Below, piece after piece: positions 1 through 8,262 of a DNA stretch of 64,000 nucleotides (within the stretch, counting starts at the first letter, position 1; each line of letters opens with the position of its first letter). The notes beneath the pieces are model-generated. The model was not told the DNA's origin. It did not search any database and was given only the letters and a program-made list of their open reading frames with translations. The DNA lies in the NCBI RefSeq assembly GCF_004137355.1, contig NZ_SDVB01000196.1:1-64000 (forward strand), written 5' to 3'. This stretch comes from Ciceribacter ferrooxidans (GTDB taxonomy: Bacteria > Pseudomonadota > Alphaproteobacteria > Rhizobiales > Rhizobiaceae). The translations under genes were made by a program, and so were the position numbers.

Positions 1-72
1 GCCCGCGGTCTCCTCAAGCGCCTCGTTGCCGGCGACGATCGCGCGACCGCGGCGCTTGAGGAGACCGCGGGC
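1..72. repeat. 21-bp perfect inverted repeat inside a coding region
   Basis: Bases 1-21 and 52-72 are exact reverse complements (left arm begins GCCCGCGGTCTCC, right arm ends GGAGACCGCGGGC) around a 30-base spacer. Both arms lie within the partial DUF6456-like gene. The left arm begins at the window edge and could extend further. Confidence 0.8.
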
Positions 73-240
73 GACGGCGAGCCGCAGGAGCCGCTCGGAA
101 AGCGCGATCTCGCCGCCGCTGCCGGAAAGACGGCAGGCGCCGCCCTCTTCGCCCGCGATCCGCATCGGCCCGGAAAGGGCAAGCCGCATCAGCCGCGCGA
201 GCGCCTTGCGCTCTGCCGGCACCAGATTGCCGTCAGCCAT
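1..240 (-). CDS. DUF6456-like protein, N-terminal part (cut by window edge)
   Basis: This minus-strand frame starts at an ATG at 240 and stays open for 80 codons to the window edge, so the C-terminal part is missing. The start overlaps the stop of the upstream DnaA-C-like gene by 8 bases, which indicates translational coupling. The visible part reads MADGNLVPAERKALARLMR and then an Arg/Leu-rich, winged-helix-like stretch. The arrangement (DnaA domain IV-like gene followed by a DUF6456 gene) is usual in Rhizobiaceae, and the assignment rests partly on that context. Function is unknown; a nucleic-acid-binding role is inference. Confidence 0.55.
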   Translation of the reverse strand, partial: MADGNLVPAERKALARLMRLALSGPMRIAGEEGGACRLSGSGGEIALSERLLRLAVARGLLKRRGRAIVAGNEALEETAG

Positions 241-646
241 GCAGGAGGCCTCCGGACGTCAGGAAAAAGCTTGCCGTCAGCCGCTCGGCAGCGCCGACGA
301 AATCGTCATAGGCACGGTTCTCGCGCCGCTCCTCGACGGTGCGGCAGGCATGCGAGACGGTGGTGCGGTCGGCGCCGAAGGCGACGGCGACATGCTGCAT
401 CGGGATCTGCAGGACGACGTGGCTGACATACATCGCAATCTGGCGGATGTGTTGGACCGAGCGGCGACGGTCGCGGCCGGCCCTGCCCCCGTCGCCGGCG
501 AAGGCGAGCAGCTCCGCCACCACCTGCCGCACCATCATGCAGCGGAAACGCAAATCCTGCCGCTCGGCGGAAGACAGCAACGCCCCCGGATCCGGCGGCC
601 GCGGCGCCGGCTGATACTCGACGGGAACGACTTCCTGTGACAGCAT
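233..646 (-). CDS. DnaA domain IV-like helix-turn-helix protein
   Basis: 137-residue protein. Residues about 65-115 resemble the C-terminal DNA-binding domain of DnaA: RQIAMYVSH, a helix ending near AVAFGADRTTVSHACR, which is the DnaA-box-recognition HTH signature. The AAA+ ATPase domain of DnaA is absent, so this is a stand-alone DNA-binding module and not the replication initiator. It is the first gene of a two-gene unit whose second gene (DUF6456-like) starts inside its last codons. A perfect palindrome lies just upstream at 661-684 and may be an operator. Its target sites are unknown. Confidence 0.75.
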   Translation of the reverse strand: MLSQEVVPVEYQPAPRPPDPGALLSSAERQDLRFRCMMVRQVVAELLAFAGDGGRAGRDRRRSVQHIRQIAMYVSHVVLQIPMQHVAVAFGADRTTVSHACRTVEERRENRAYDDFVGAAERLTASFFLTSGGLLHG

Positions 647-660
647 GGGGCTCTCCTCAC

Positions 661-684
661 GATATAGGTTTTTATTCCTATATC
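661..684. promoter_or_regulatory. Palindrome upstream of the DnaA-C-like gene
   Basis: GATATAGG at 661-668 and CCTATATC at 677-684 are exact inverted arms around an AT-rich 8-base spacer. The right edge lies about 15-38 bases upstream of the ATG at 646, where an operator would act. A regulatory role is inference from position and symmetry. Confidence 0.45.
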
Positions 685-1049
685 CTTTTAGCCCAACTCG
701 CTGGCGGGAAAACCACAGGAATCGGGGGGAGGTGTGTTTTTCGCGATGTCAGGGAGCGGAGACGACGAGCGGTTGGGGGCCGGGGGGACATCTGGCGTGG
801 CTTCAGAGCGGCAGCTTTGCGCCTTCGTTTCGGACGCTCCGACAGCTTTGGCATCCGCCCGAAAGCGGACATCGGGTTGAAGGCATCTTGGCAACTAAAC
901 GATGGGGAGCGGTCGTCGCCAAGCTGATCGCCGAATGACGTGTTCGGGCCGCGTTCCGGCCCGGCAGAGTCTTGCTTGGCCATGAGGATCGCAGACGTTC
1001 AACTGCGATCGAGGTGGTGAACCGACCGAAGCTGAAACTGCTTACCCCG
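685..1049. other. Intergenic region, no gene recognised
   Basis: Several frames are open here but none has recognisable protein sequence or a convincing ribosome site. It holds the promoter side of the DnaA-C-like gene and the downstream side of the dehydratase gene. I see no repeat or RNA gene. Confidence 0.5.
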
Positions 1050-2015
1050 CTACATTGTGTATATCTCGGCAAGGTCGCATAGATCCCAGTTCCCGCCGGA
1101 CAACACCGCACAGACTTTTTCATCGGGCTCGACGTCTATGCTGCCCGCCAACAGTGCTCCGATGCCAATCGAGGCGGCAGGTTCAGCGATCAACTTCGCA
1201 TCCTTGGCAAGAGCACGTATCCCGGCGATGATGTGCTCGTCTTCAACAAGAACAATCTCGTCCACATATTTTTCGATGATCGGATACGGGTTTTGACCCG
1301 GAACGCTTATCCTCAAGCCATCAGCAATGGTGTTCTTCAAGGGAAGCGAAGTGCGCTCCTTGTTGAGCCGGCTGTAAAAATACTTCGGTGTCAAGGCAGG
1401 CTCTGCGCCGATGACGCGAACCGAGGGTTTCGTTTCCTTTATGGCGGTCGCGATTCCCGAGATCAGGCCTCCGCCGCCGACGGGAACGATGACCGTATCT
1501 ACATCGTCCAGGTCCTGCAGTATTTCAGATCCGATCGTTCCCTGACCGGCCATCACGATGGGGTCTTCAAAAGCGTGAACAGCCGCGTATTTGTTTTCTT
1601 CCGCGATTTCATACACCCTTTTCCATCTGGCGGCGGTATCGCCGTCGAAAAGAACGACTTCCGCCCCGAGGGCTTTTGTATTTTCGATCTTGATCTTTGG
1701 CGTGGTGACCGGAAGAACCAATATCGCTTTTACGCCCAGCATTCTGGCGGCATAAGCGAGCCCCTGGGCATGGTTGCCTGACGAGGTCGCAATGATGCCG
1801 TTTGCGATCTCTTCTCTCGAGAGCGAGAGAGCCTTGTTCAGGGCGCCGCGGATTTTGAAGGCACCAGTGATCTGCAGGGTTTCGGGTTTGAGATAGAGCT
1901 GACAGCCAGCGGCTTTCTCGATTTTGTCCGCACGCAATAGCGGCGTATGCCTGACGTGCGGTTTCAGCCGTTCCTGAGCTTCACGGATGTCCTGGATGGT
2001 TGGGTAATTGCGCAT
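1050..2015 (-). CDS. Threonine/serine dehydratase-like PLP enzyme (EutB-like)
   Basis: 321-residue fold-type II PLP enzyme of the threonine dehydratase/serine racemase family. The PLP lysine sits in GAFKIRGA (about residue 54), the cofactor phosphate loop is the glycine run in VGGGGLISG, and SSGNHAQG is the substrate-phosphate contact loop. There is no ACT domain, so this is the short catabolic form. It follows an ornithine cyclodeaminase-like gene with 5 bases between; a GTG at 2024 would instead give a 4-base overlap, but ATG at 2015 has the better-spaced GAG. The EutB/EutC pairing is known in (hydroxy)ectoine degradation, but the remaining eut/doe genes are not here, so the substrate is unproven. 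GC content is clearly below that of the flanks. Confidence 0.85.
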   Translation of the reverse strand: MRNYPTIQDIREAQERLKPHVRHTPLLRADKIEKAAGCQLYLKPETLQITGAFKIRGALNKALSLSREEIANGIIATSSGNHAQGLAYAARMLGVKAILVLPVTTPKIKIENTKALGAEVVLFDGDTAARWKRVYEIAEENKYAAVHAFEDPIVMAGQGTIGSEILQDLDDVDTVIVPVGGGGLISGIATAIKETKPSVRVIGAEPALTPKYFYSRLNKERTSLPLKNTIADGLRISVPGQNPYPIIEKYVDEIVLVEDEHIIAGIRALAKDAKLIAEPAASIGIGALLAGSIDVEPDEKVCAVLSGGNWDLCDLAEIYTM

Positions 2016-2020
2016 AGTAA

Positions 2021-3013
2021 TCACTCAAAGAACTGAAAGAACGTGCCGACGTTATTGGCTATTGCATTCTGATAGATTTTGCTGGCTGTGGTATTGTCTT
2101 GTATGGCCATCCCCGTGGAATCGAAAATCGTGATTTCGTCATCACTTTCTCGTCCCGGCTTCCTTCCCAACAGTACCTCGCCAATTTCGCCATGGATGTC
2201 GTCTTTGGCGATGATGTTTTCATTCAGCGGGTGCCAGGTCTCGCCCTTTTCTGTGCATTGCGAGATCGAGTCGACGATGATTTTCGCGTTCCTGAAGAGT
2301 TCCGGATCCAGCTCCTGCTTGCCGCGCTGATCTGTGCCGATGGCAACGATGTGTGTGCCGGGCTTCACCCAATCCGCTTCCACAAGCGACCCTTTCCCGC
2401 GGGTCGTCGTAATCAAGATATCGGCCTGCTCAACGGCTTCTTTTTTGGAGCTTGCGACGGTGACGGGGATGCCGAACTCGCTTTCGATATCGGTCTTGTA
2501 TTGGGAAAGCGTGTCCGGGTTACTGTCCCAAGCGTGGATCTCTTCAATTTTCATGATCTGGTTGATCGCCCGGATTTGCATTCTTGCCTGATTTCCTGTG
2601 CCGATCGATGCGATCGTTCCGGCGTTCTTCCTGGCCAGGGCTTTGACGGAGACGGCTCCAGCCGCCCCCGTTCTGAGGCCTGTGATCAAGCTCCCATCCA
2701 TGACGCAAATCAACGCACAGCTCCTGGCATCAAACAGCAGAATGGTCCCCATGCCACTCGGCACGCCGTGTGCTGTCGGGTTATTAATGAACCCTCCGGA
2801 AGATGCTTTCATGGAGAGCACTTCATCGGCTTTGTGGTAACCAATCTTGAAGTCAATCTCCCCACGGGACGATGGGAGATGCATCCCTATATAATCAGGT
2901 TGTACCACCTGATCGCTGTTAAAGGCTTTGTATGCCTCCTCCACAGCGTCGATGACTTCTGTCATACCGATCAGCCGCCTTACTTCATCTTTCTTAAGCA
3001 GCAGCGTTTTCAT
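2021..3013 (-). CDS. Ornithine cyclodeaminase/mu-crystallin family protein (EutC-like)
   Basis: 330-residue NAD(P)-dependent family member. The start is [11 protein letters not shown] at 3013, because AGAGG lies seven bases upstream; the frame is open to 3148 but the extra N-terminus is not family-like. The Rossmann core is [13 protein letters not shown], followed by a family-typical segment with HAWDSNPDT. Family members are ornithine cyclodeaminases, alanine dehydrogenases, ketimine reductases or EutC; the pairing with a threonine dehydratase-like gene favours an EutC-like or diaminopropionate/hydroxy-amino-acid role. First gene of the pair, with lower GC and more relaxed codon use than its neighbours, suggesting horizontal acquisition. 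Confidence 0.85.
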   Translation of the reverse strand: MKTLLLKKDEVRRLIGMTEVIDAVEEAYKAFNSDQVVQPDYIGMHLPSSRGEIDFKIGYHKADEVLSMKASSGGFINNPTAHGVPSGMGTILLFDARSCALICVMDGSLITGLRTGAAGAVSVKALARKNAGTIASIGTGNQARMQIRAINQIMKIEEIHAWDSNPDTLSQYKTDIESEFGIPVTVASSKKEAVEQADILITTTRGKGSLVEADWVKPGTHIVAIGTDQRGKQELDPELFRNAKIIVDSISQCTEKGETWHPLNENIIAKDDIHGEIGEVLLGRKPGRESDDEITIFDSTGMAIQDNTTASKIYQNAIANNVGTFFQFFE

Positions 3014-3250
3014 GCATGACCTCTCGATTTTTGGCTTCATGGGATGCATCGGCACGGCACACCCTGTACCGCAATCACCGTAGTGGGAGAGCAGGGGGAC
3101 TAGTGGCCGCATTCGCCGCGACCTGAAGCAGATTGTTCTGTATCGCATAGGGGCTTTGGCAGTGAGTTGCGGCAGGCATCTTTCCGAGCCTTGGCGTCAG
3201 CGCGCAGGCTTCGCCACGCACGACGAGGGATAAGTTCGAAGGCTGGAGCA

Positions 3251-3283
3251 TTTCCCCTTCCCCTTCCCCTCCCCCTCCCCCTC
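3251..3283. repeat. CCCCTT/CCCCCT low-complexity tract
   Basis: About 33 bases of tandem TTCCCC and TCCCCC units on the plus strand, a homopurine tract on the minus strand, directly beyond the mucR terminator. It may be prone to slippage; no coding meaning is evident. Confidence 0.7.
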
Positions 3284-3294
3284 ACCCGCCCAAC

Positions 3295-3329
3295 AAAAAA
3301 CCCGGCCCCGCGCACGGCGGAACCGGGTC
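3295..3329 (-). terminator. Rho-independent terminator of mucR
   Basis: Read on the minus strand, ACCCGG (3328-3323) pairs with CCGGGT (3305-3300) with further G/C pairing inside, followed by a run of T (3300-3295). It lies about 65 bases past the mucR stop codon. Confidence 0.75.
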
Positions 3330-3393
3330 TCGAAAACCAAACCTCCGGCCACCCCTTCGGGACCGGAAAGGTCTTTCTGTGATCGCGGCGGGC

Positions 3394-3822
3394 TTAGCGG
3401 CCGCGCTTGCGGCGCTGGCCGAGGCCCATTTCCTTGGCGAGGCGCGAGCGGGCTTCCGCGTAGGCCGGGGCCACCATCGGGTAGTCGACCGGCAGGTCCC
3501 ACTTCTCGCGGTATTCTTCCGGCGAAAGGTTGTGATGGGTCATCAGGTGCCGCTTCAGCGACTTGAAGGCGCCGCCGCATTCCAGGCAGATGATCTGGTC
3601 GTCCTGCACGGACTTGCGCACCGAAACCGCCGGCTTCGGCTTTTCGACGACGGCAGCGACGGGCGCCGGAGCAGTCGTGTTGCTCAGGGCCGCATGCACG
3701 TCGGCGATCAGGTTCGGAAGGTCGCCGACCGGGACCACGTGATTGCTGACGTAGGCCGCGACGATGTCGGCCGTCAATTCCACGAAAAGGTCATGGCCGG
3801 AACCATGGGCGGAATCATTCAT
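3394..3822 (-). CDS. mucR: MucR/Ros family zinc-finger transcriptional regulator
   Basis: 142-residue member of the Ros/MucR family, which controls exopolysaccharide, motility and cell-cycle genes in rhizobia and Brucella and acts as a nucleoid-type silencer at AT-rich promoters. Family signature N-terminus is [18 protein letters not shown]. The zinc finger is [19 protein letters not shown] (C-x2-C with two His), then the [13 protein letters not shown] segment and a basic C-terminus (QRRKRGR). I chose MNDSAHGSG at 3822 because AGGAG is six to seven bases upstream; a second ATG at 3828 is too close to it. Monocistronic, with a long AT-richer leader of over 400 bases and its own terminator. MucR proteins usually autoregulate. 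Confidence 0.95.
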   Translation of the reverse strand: MNDSAHGSGHDLFVELTADIVAAYVSNHVVPVGDLPNLIADVHAALSNTTAPAPVAAVVEKPKPAVSVRKSVQDDQIICLECGGAFKSLKRHLMTHHNLSPEEYREKWDLPVDYPMVAPAYAEARSRLAKEMGLGQRRKRGR

Positions 3823-4250
3823 TGTCATTCTCCTGTTCAACATGTCTTGCCAAGCGCCGCCCTCATGGCCGGCCGCCACTCACCCAGCAAACCAGAACAT
3901 GACCGCCGATACCGCCCTGTTGAAACAACATGAAACCCACCCCTAGATTTCGAGTGGCAACGTCGGTCCCGCCTGTCTGGAAATGATGTTCCGGCATAGA
4001 GGCTGCATTAGAAAACCCACCTATTGCAGTATTCCTGCAAAAATAACTTGCGGAAGATTTCCTGCACAACCTCGGAACGCCAGTTCTCAAGACCAGTGCT
4101 CGACTTCAGCGATTATCATTGTTTGGCCGAATATCCAATTACTATTTTTACCCGTTTGTGGCAGTCGAAATTCCGCACTATTTCAGAGGAACTGCGACGC
4201 TTGTGCTTTCGCACTGCAATGGAACCGCAGAATCCGCGGTGGAAAGTGCG
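3823..4250. other. Long intergenic region upstream of mucR
   Basis: 428 bases without a convincing ORF, markedly AT-richer from about 3960 to 4200 than the flanking genes. This fits the AT-rich target DNA of MucR and would hold the mucR promoter and the end of the mnh operon. No clear terminator hairpin for mnhG was found. Confidence 0.5.
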
Positions 4251-4586
4251 TCACGAACCGTCTTTCTTCAGATCATCGCAGACGGACATCCGCGTCAGGG
4301 GATAACCGACCTTGTGGGCGGCGCGCGCCAGCAGGTGCGCGGAGACCGGCGCCGTCAGGATGAAGAAGAAGAAGGCGGCGAGCGCGCGGGCGAGTGTCGC
4401 GACATCGCCGGCATGCAGGCCGACGGCGAGCAGCAGCAGGCCGGAGCCGACGGTGCCCGCCTTCGAGGCGGCGTGCATGCGGGTGTAGAGGTCGGGCAGC
4501 CGGTTGATGCCGATCGCGGCGATCAGCGCGAAGAGCGACCCGCCGACGATCAGCGCCGCGGTGACGAGGGCAAAGAGCACGCTCAT
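4251..4586 (-). CDS. mnhG: Na+(K+)/H+ antiporter subunit G
   Basis: 111-residue MnhG/PhaG subunit of the Mrp-type antiporter. It has three hydrophobic helices; the family motif [21 protein letters not shown] lies between the first and second helices (about residues 27-47). Last gene of the operon; its start overlaps the mnhF stop by 4 bases (4583-4586). Located in the inner membrane. Confidence 0.95.
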   Translation of the reverse strand: MSVLFALVTAALIVGGSLFALIAAIGINRLPDLYTRMHAASKAGTVGSGLLLLAVGLHAGDVATLARALAAFFFFILTAPVSAHLLARAAHKVGYPLTRMSVCDDLKKDGS

Positions 4587-4963
4587 GCCTTGCCTCCCTT
4601 CACGGCCGGTTTCTTCGTCTTCTTGCCGGCCTTTGCGCCCGCCGCCTTGCCGGCTTCTTTCGGGGGCCTTACCGCCTCGCCGACCAGTCCGCGGGTCAGG
4701 ATGAAGCGGGCGAAGGCGACCGTCGTCAGGAAGCCGACGAGGCCGAGCGAGATCGCGATGTCGATATAGAGCGTGTAGCCGGTGCGGATCGCGAAGGCGG
4801 CGATGAAGCCGAGCACGATGCCGACCAGCATGTCGAGCGCCAGCACCCGGTCGGGCAGCGTCGGGCCGACGACCACGCGGAACACGGTGAGGATGAAGGC
4901 GACGCCGAGCACGATCAGCGCGAAGGTGCAGGCCGCCTGGATGATGGCTTCGGGTGCCGTCAT
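4583..4963 (-). CDS. mnhF: Na+(K+)/H+ antiporter subunit F
   Basis: 126-residue subunit with three membrane helices and the motif [18 protein letters not shown] followed by the helix 2 region. Start at MTAPEAIIQ (4963), which overlaps the mnhE stop by 4 bases; longer starts run into mnhE. The C-terminal tail is lysine/alanine-rich ([13 protein letters not shown]) and longer than usual, similar to the basic tail of MnhA in the same operon. Confidence 0.95.
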   Translation of the reverse strand: MTAPEAIIQAACTFALIVLGVAFILTVFRVVVGPTLPDRVLALDMLVGIVLGFIAAFAIRTGYTLYIDIAISLGLVGFLTTVAFARFILTRGLVGEAVRPPKEAGKAAGAKAGKKTKKPAVKGGKA

Positions 4964-5433
4964 TCGAAAGCCTCCCTGATCTTGCGTTCGAAGCCGTCGG
5001 CGATGTCGCGGCGGGCGGCGTCCGGGTCGGAACAATCGATGGCGTGGACGTAGAGCGTCTTGCGGTCCTCCGAGACGTCGACGGAGAGCGTGCCCGGCGT
5101 CAGCGTGATGAGGTTGGCGAGCAGCGTGATCTCGAAATCGCGCGTCACCGTCAGCGGATAGGCGAAGATGCCGGGCTGAATGTCGACCTTCGGCGAGACG
5201 ACCATGACCGCCACCTTCCAGGCCGATTTCGCCAGCTCGACGAAGAACAGCCAGGCGAGTGAGGCGACGCGGAAGGAGCGGGTCAGATAGCCGGTGCCGT
5301 TGACCTGCTCGCGGATGAGACCGAGCGTCAACGTCGACAGCACGAAGCCGAAGATCAGGTTGTGCAGGCTCGCGCTGCCGGTCACCGCCGCCCAGACGAT
5401 CGCCATCAGGAGGTTGATCGCATAGAGGATCAT
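4960..5433 (-). CDS. mnhE: Na+(K+)/H+ antiporter subunit E
   Basis: 157-residue subunit with two or three N-terminal hydrophobic helices and a cytoplasmic C-terminal domain containing [17 protein letters not shown], the family hallmark. Start [10 protein letters not shown] at 5433 overlaps the mnhD stop by 4 bases. Part of the Mrp complex assembly. Confidence 0.95.
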   Translation of the reverse strand: MILYAINLLMAIVWAAVTGSASLHNLIFGFVLSTLTLGLIREQVNGTGYLTRSFRVASLAWLFFVELAKSAWKVAVMVVSPKVDIQPGIFAYPLTVTRDFEITLLANLITLTPGTLSVDVSEDRKTLYVHAIDCSDPDAARRDIADGFERKIREAFE

Positions 5434-7013
5434 TGCGCGCCTCCTTCGGGGAAGACGGACTGGAAGTAGGCGGCGGGGTTTGAAAGCCCCTCGGCGGCGG
5501 TCCGGGTCCAGCCGATCAACTGATCGGGGAAGAGGCCGAACCAGACGACCAGCGCGGACAGGAGAAGGATCGGCGCGAGTGCCGAAAACCGCGGCGTTTC
5601 GACCGGCGGCGCAAGCGCGATCGTCTCCATCGTCACCGGCACGGCCTCCGGCGCCGGCCGCCAGTACGCAAGCAGGAAGACCCGCCCGAAGGCGATGGTA
5701 ATGAGAAAACCGGAAAGGAGGATCGAACCCGCCAGCCACCAGGCGCCGGTGTCGATCGCCGCCTTGACCAGCAGCGCCTTCGGCCAGAAACCGGAAAGCG
5801 GCGGCAGGCCGCTCGCGGCGAAGAAGAGGGTGAGCGACAGCGCGGCGAAACCCGGCGCCTTCGCATAGAGACCGCTCAGGCCCGCAAGCGAGAAGCTGCC
5901 ACCGATCCGCGCGGCCTCGCCGGCCAGAAGGTAGAGCGTCGTCATCAGCACGATCGAATGCAGCGCATAGAAGATCGCCGCCGAAAGCCCCGGATTGCCG
6001 CCGATCGCGACACCGGCCAGCATGTTGCCGATGCCGGCGATGACGACGAAGCCGAGCATGCGGCGGATGTCGGCCTGGGCGAGCGCGCCCATGGCACCGA
6101 GCACCATGGTGGCCGCGGCGGCGATGCCGACCACCAGGGCGAGCGCCTCTGCTTCGACCGGGAAGAGCATGACCATGGTGCGCAGCAGCGCGTAGACGCC
6201 GACCTTGGTGAGCAGGCCGGCGAAGAGCGCCGAAACCACGATGCGCGGCGTGTGGTAGGAGGCGGGCAGCCAGAAATTGACCGGAAAGGCCGCGGCCTTC
6301 ATGCCGAAGGCGAGCACGAAGAGCGCGCCGAGCGTCATCAGCGGCGCGGTGCCGCGATGCTCGGCCGCCTTGCGGGCGATATCGGCCATGTTGAGCGTGC
6401 CGAAGATCGCGTAGAGATAGCCGACGGCGATCAGGAAGAGCGTGGTGCCGACGAGGTTCAGCACCGAATATTTGAGCGCCCCGTCGATCTGCTCGCGCTC
6501 GGAACCGAGGATCAGGAGGCCGAAGGAGGAGATCAGCAGCACCTCGAACCAGACATAGAGATTGAAGATGTCGCCCGTCAGGAAGGCGCCGGAGACGCCG
6601 GCCATCAGCACCATCAGGAAGGGATAGAAGCCGTAGCGCCGGCCGCTGACATTGATGTCCTTAGTCGCGTAAATGGCGCCGGCGAGCGCCACCACCGCGG
6701 CGGTGAGCGCAAAGAGCGCACCGGCGACGTCGACGGTAAAGGCGATGCCGAAGGGCGGCAGCCAGCGCCCCATCATCATCGTCACCGGACCGCCGGCGAG
6801 CACCCGCCCAAGCAGCAGGAGATCGACGGCGACGAGGATCGAAAGGCCGATGATCGCGACGATCGCATGGAGCCGGATCGCATGGCGCATCATCATCAGC
6901 GCCGCACCGAAGCCGAGCGAGAGTGCGACCGGCAGGATCACCAGCCACTGGTCCGCCGCAGCGGGCGCCATGACCCAGGCCCGGGCGAGATCGACGGAGG
7001 AGGACGCGGCCAT
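5430..7013 (-). CDS. mnhD: Na+(K+)/H+ antiporter subunit D
   Basis: 527-residue proton-translocating subunit homologous to NuoM/NuoN, with about 14 membrane helices. Conserved ion-path features are visible: glutamate in [12 protein letters not shown], the segment [20 protein letters not shown], and lysine in [12 protein letters not shown]. The start at 7013 is preceded by AGAGGGGG about a dozen bases upstream, which belongs to the RIME palindrome inserted between mnhC and mnhD; a second ATG at 6971 is an alternative. The 217-base gap to mnhC is filled by that repeat. The next gene mnhE overlaps by 4 bases. Confidence 0.95.
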   Translation of the reverse strand: MAASSSVDLARAWVMAPAAADQWLVILPVALSLGFGAALMMMRHAIRLHAIVAIIGLSILVAVDLLLLGRVLAGGPVTMMMGRWLPPFGIAFTVDVAGALFALTAAVVALAGAIYATKDINVSGRRYGFYPFLMVLMAGVSGAFLTGDIFNLYVWFEVLLISSFGLLILGSEREQIDGALKYSVLNLVGTTLFLIAVGYLYAIFGTLNMADIARKAAEHRGTAPLMTLGALFVLAFGMKAAAFPVNFWLPASYHTPRIVVSALFAGLLTKVGVYALLRTMVMLFPVEAEALALVVGIAAAATMVLGAMGALAQADIRRMLGFVVIAGIGNMLAGVAIGGNPGLSAAIFYALHSIVLMTTLYLLAGEAARIGGSFSLAGLSGLYAKAPGFAALSLTLFFAASGLPPLSGFWPKALLVKAAIDTGAWWLAGSILLSGFLITIAFGRVFLLAYWRPAPEAVPVTMETIALAPPVETPRFSALAPILLLSALVVWFGLFPDQLIGWTRTAAEGLSNPAAYFQSVFPEGGAQ

Positions 7014-7021
7014 CAGAAAAA

Positions 7022-7204
7022 GACCCCCTCTGGCCTGCCGGCCATCTCCCCCACAAGGGGGGAGAGACTACGGGGCACGCTCCCCGCCAAACCGTCAAGC
7101 CTCCTCGGGGGCAACACTTTCAAGGCGTGCATTTTGAACTCGGCGCCGGCGGCGCGGCGGTCTCCCCCCTTGTGGGGGAGATGGCCGGCAGGCCAGAGGG
7201 GGAT
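7022..7204. repeat. RIME-type palindrome pair between mnhC and mnhD
   Basis: Bases 7022-7066 and 7161-7204 are nearly perfect reverse complements of about 42 bases. Each arm has its own small hairpins, CCTGCCGG and CTCCCCC-ACAA-GGGGGGAG. This is the arrangement described for rhizobial intergenic mosaic elements. It separates two genes of one operon. Confidence 0.85.
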
Positions 7205-7230
7205 CAGATAAGGCACAGGCATCATCACAC

Positions 7231-7608
7231 TCAGTATCCCATCGGCGGCAGCGGCGGATTTTCCGGCTCGGCCACGCGCATCTCGTCGGTGTCGTCCGTC
7301 CCGAGGTCCTGGTAAGCGCGGTAGGTGAGCACCAGCAGGAAGCAGAAGAAGGAGAAGGAAATCACGATCGCCGTCAGGATGAGCGCCTGCGGCAGCGGAT
7401 TGGCCGCACCCGCGGCAAGCGTCTCCGATCCCTCGGGAATGATCGGCGGCACGGCGGCGGTGAGGCGTCCGGTGGTGAAGAGCAGGAGGTTCACCGCATT
7501 GCCGAGGATCGCGATGCCGAGCAGCACGCGCACGATGCGCTTCGACATCATGAGGTAGAGCGCGACGGCGAAGAAGATGCCGACGAGGCCGGAAAACAGC
7601 GCTTCCAT
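7231..7608 (-). CDS. mnhC: Na+(K+)/H+ antiporter subunit C
   Basis: 125-residue subunit related to NuoK. It has three helices, including MSKRIVRVLLGIAILGNAVNLLL and NPLPQALILTAIVISFSF; the latter motif is diagnostic for MnhC/MrpC. Start at 7608 shares one base with the mnhB stop (TGATG), so translation is coupled. Separated from mnhD downstream by a RIME element. Confidence 0.95.
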   Translation of the reverse strand: MEALFSGLVGIFFAVALYLMMSKRIVRVLLGIAILGNAVNLLLFTTGRLTAAVPPIIPEGSETLAAGAANPLPQALILTAIVISFSFFCFLLVLTYRAYQDLGTDDTDEMRVAEPENPPLPPMGY

Positions 7609-8027
7609 CAGTCGTTTTCCCTTTCCTCGAGCGCCAGCGCGATGGAGGTGATCGCCCCCACCACGACGAGATAGACGCCGACGTCGAAGGACATGACGGT
7701 GGCGAGCGGCACCTCGACCCCGAAGACGTTCGGATAGATCCAGAGCCCGGTCATGAAGGGCACGCCGACGGCGGCGGAGAGGAAGCCGGAGAGGCAGGCG
7801 AGCATGAGGCCCGCGCCGGCGATCGACATCGGGTGGAACCAGAGCGCGCGCCGCACCGCCTGCACCCCGAAGGCGATGCCGTAGATGGCGAAGGCGGAGG
7901 CGGCGATCAGCCCGCCGATGAAGCCGCCGCCCGGCTCATTGTGGCCGCGCAAGAGCACGAAGATCGAAAAGAGGATCATCAGCGCGGTGAGGAACGGCGC
8001 GACGGTGCGGAAGATCAGCGTGTTCAT
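7608..8027 (-). CDS. mnhB: Na+(K+)/H+ antiporter subunit B
   Basis: 139-residue MnhB-domain protein with four helices and the motif [15 protein letters not shown], typical for the family. I chose MNTLIFRTV at 8027, preceded by AGGGGG; the longer frame runs into the RIME repeat. It is separate from MnhA, so this is the seven-gene form of the operon. The gap to mnhA (235 bases) contains a RIME pair. Confidence 0.95.
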   Translation of the reverse strand: MNTLIFRTVAPFLTALMILFSIFVLLRGHNEPGGGFIGGLIAASAFAIYGIAFGVQAVRRALWFHPMSIAGAGLMLACLSGFLSAAVGVPFMTGLWIYPNVFGVEVPLATVMSFDVGVYLVVVGAITSIALALEEREND

Positions 8028-8063
8028 GGACGTCCCCCTTTGCGGCCGGTCTCGCGCAAGCGC

Positions 8064-8250
8064 ACCCCTCTCTGCCCTGCCGGGCATCTCCCCCACAAGG
8101 GGGGAGAGCGGAATACGGCAAGCATCGGCGCTCTCCGCAGATAGGACATACAATCATGCTGAGGGCACACAGGACGGACAGAGGCCAAGAGTGCGTGCGC
8201 CACTCTCCCCCCTTGTGGGGGAGATGTCGGCGCAGCCGACAGAGGGGGGT
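8064..8250. repeat. RIME-type palindrome pair between mnhA and mnhB
   Basis: Arms 8064-8108 and 8203-8250 are inverted copies with the shared core ATCTCCCCCACAAGG. The outer parts differ: CCCTGCCGGG on the left, GTCGGCGCAGCCGAC on the right. Each keeps its own hairpin, so arm tips differ while pairing is preserved. Confidence 0.8.
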
Positions 8251-8262
8251 GAAGCACAGTCG

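Larger units (their letters stand above)
3014..3393. other. Intergenic region between the eutC-like gene and mucR
   Basis: It contains the promoter side of the eutC-like gene, a pyrimidine tract (3251-3283) and the mucR terminator (3295-3329). No convincing ORF. Confidence 0.5.

Noticed and set aside
1057-1781. Plus-strand frames opposite the dehydratase gene
   Set aside because: They carry no recognisable domain and lie antisense to a complete PLP enzyme gene.
5958-7211. Plus-strand open frame opposite mnhD
   Set aside because: Same shadow pattern, no domain, and it ends inside the RIME repeat.
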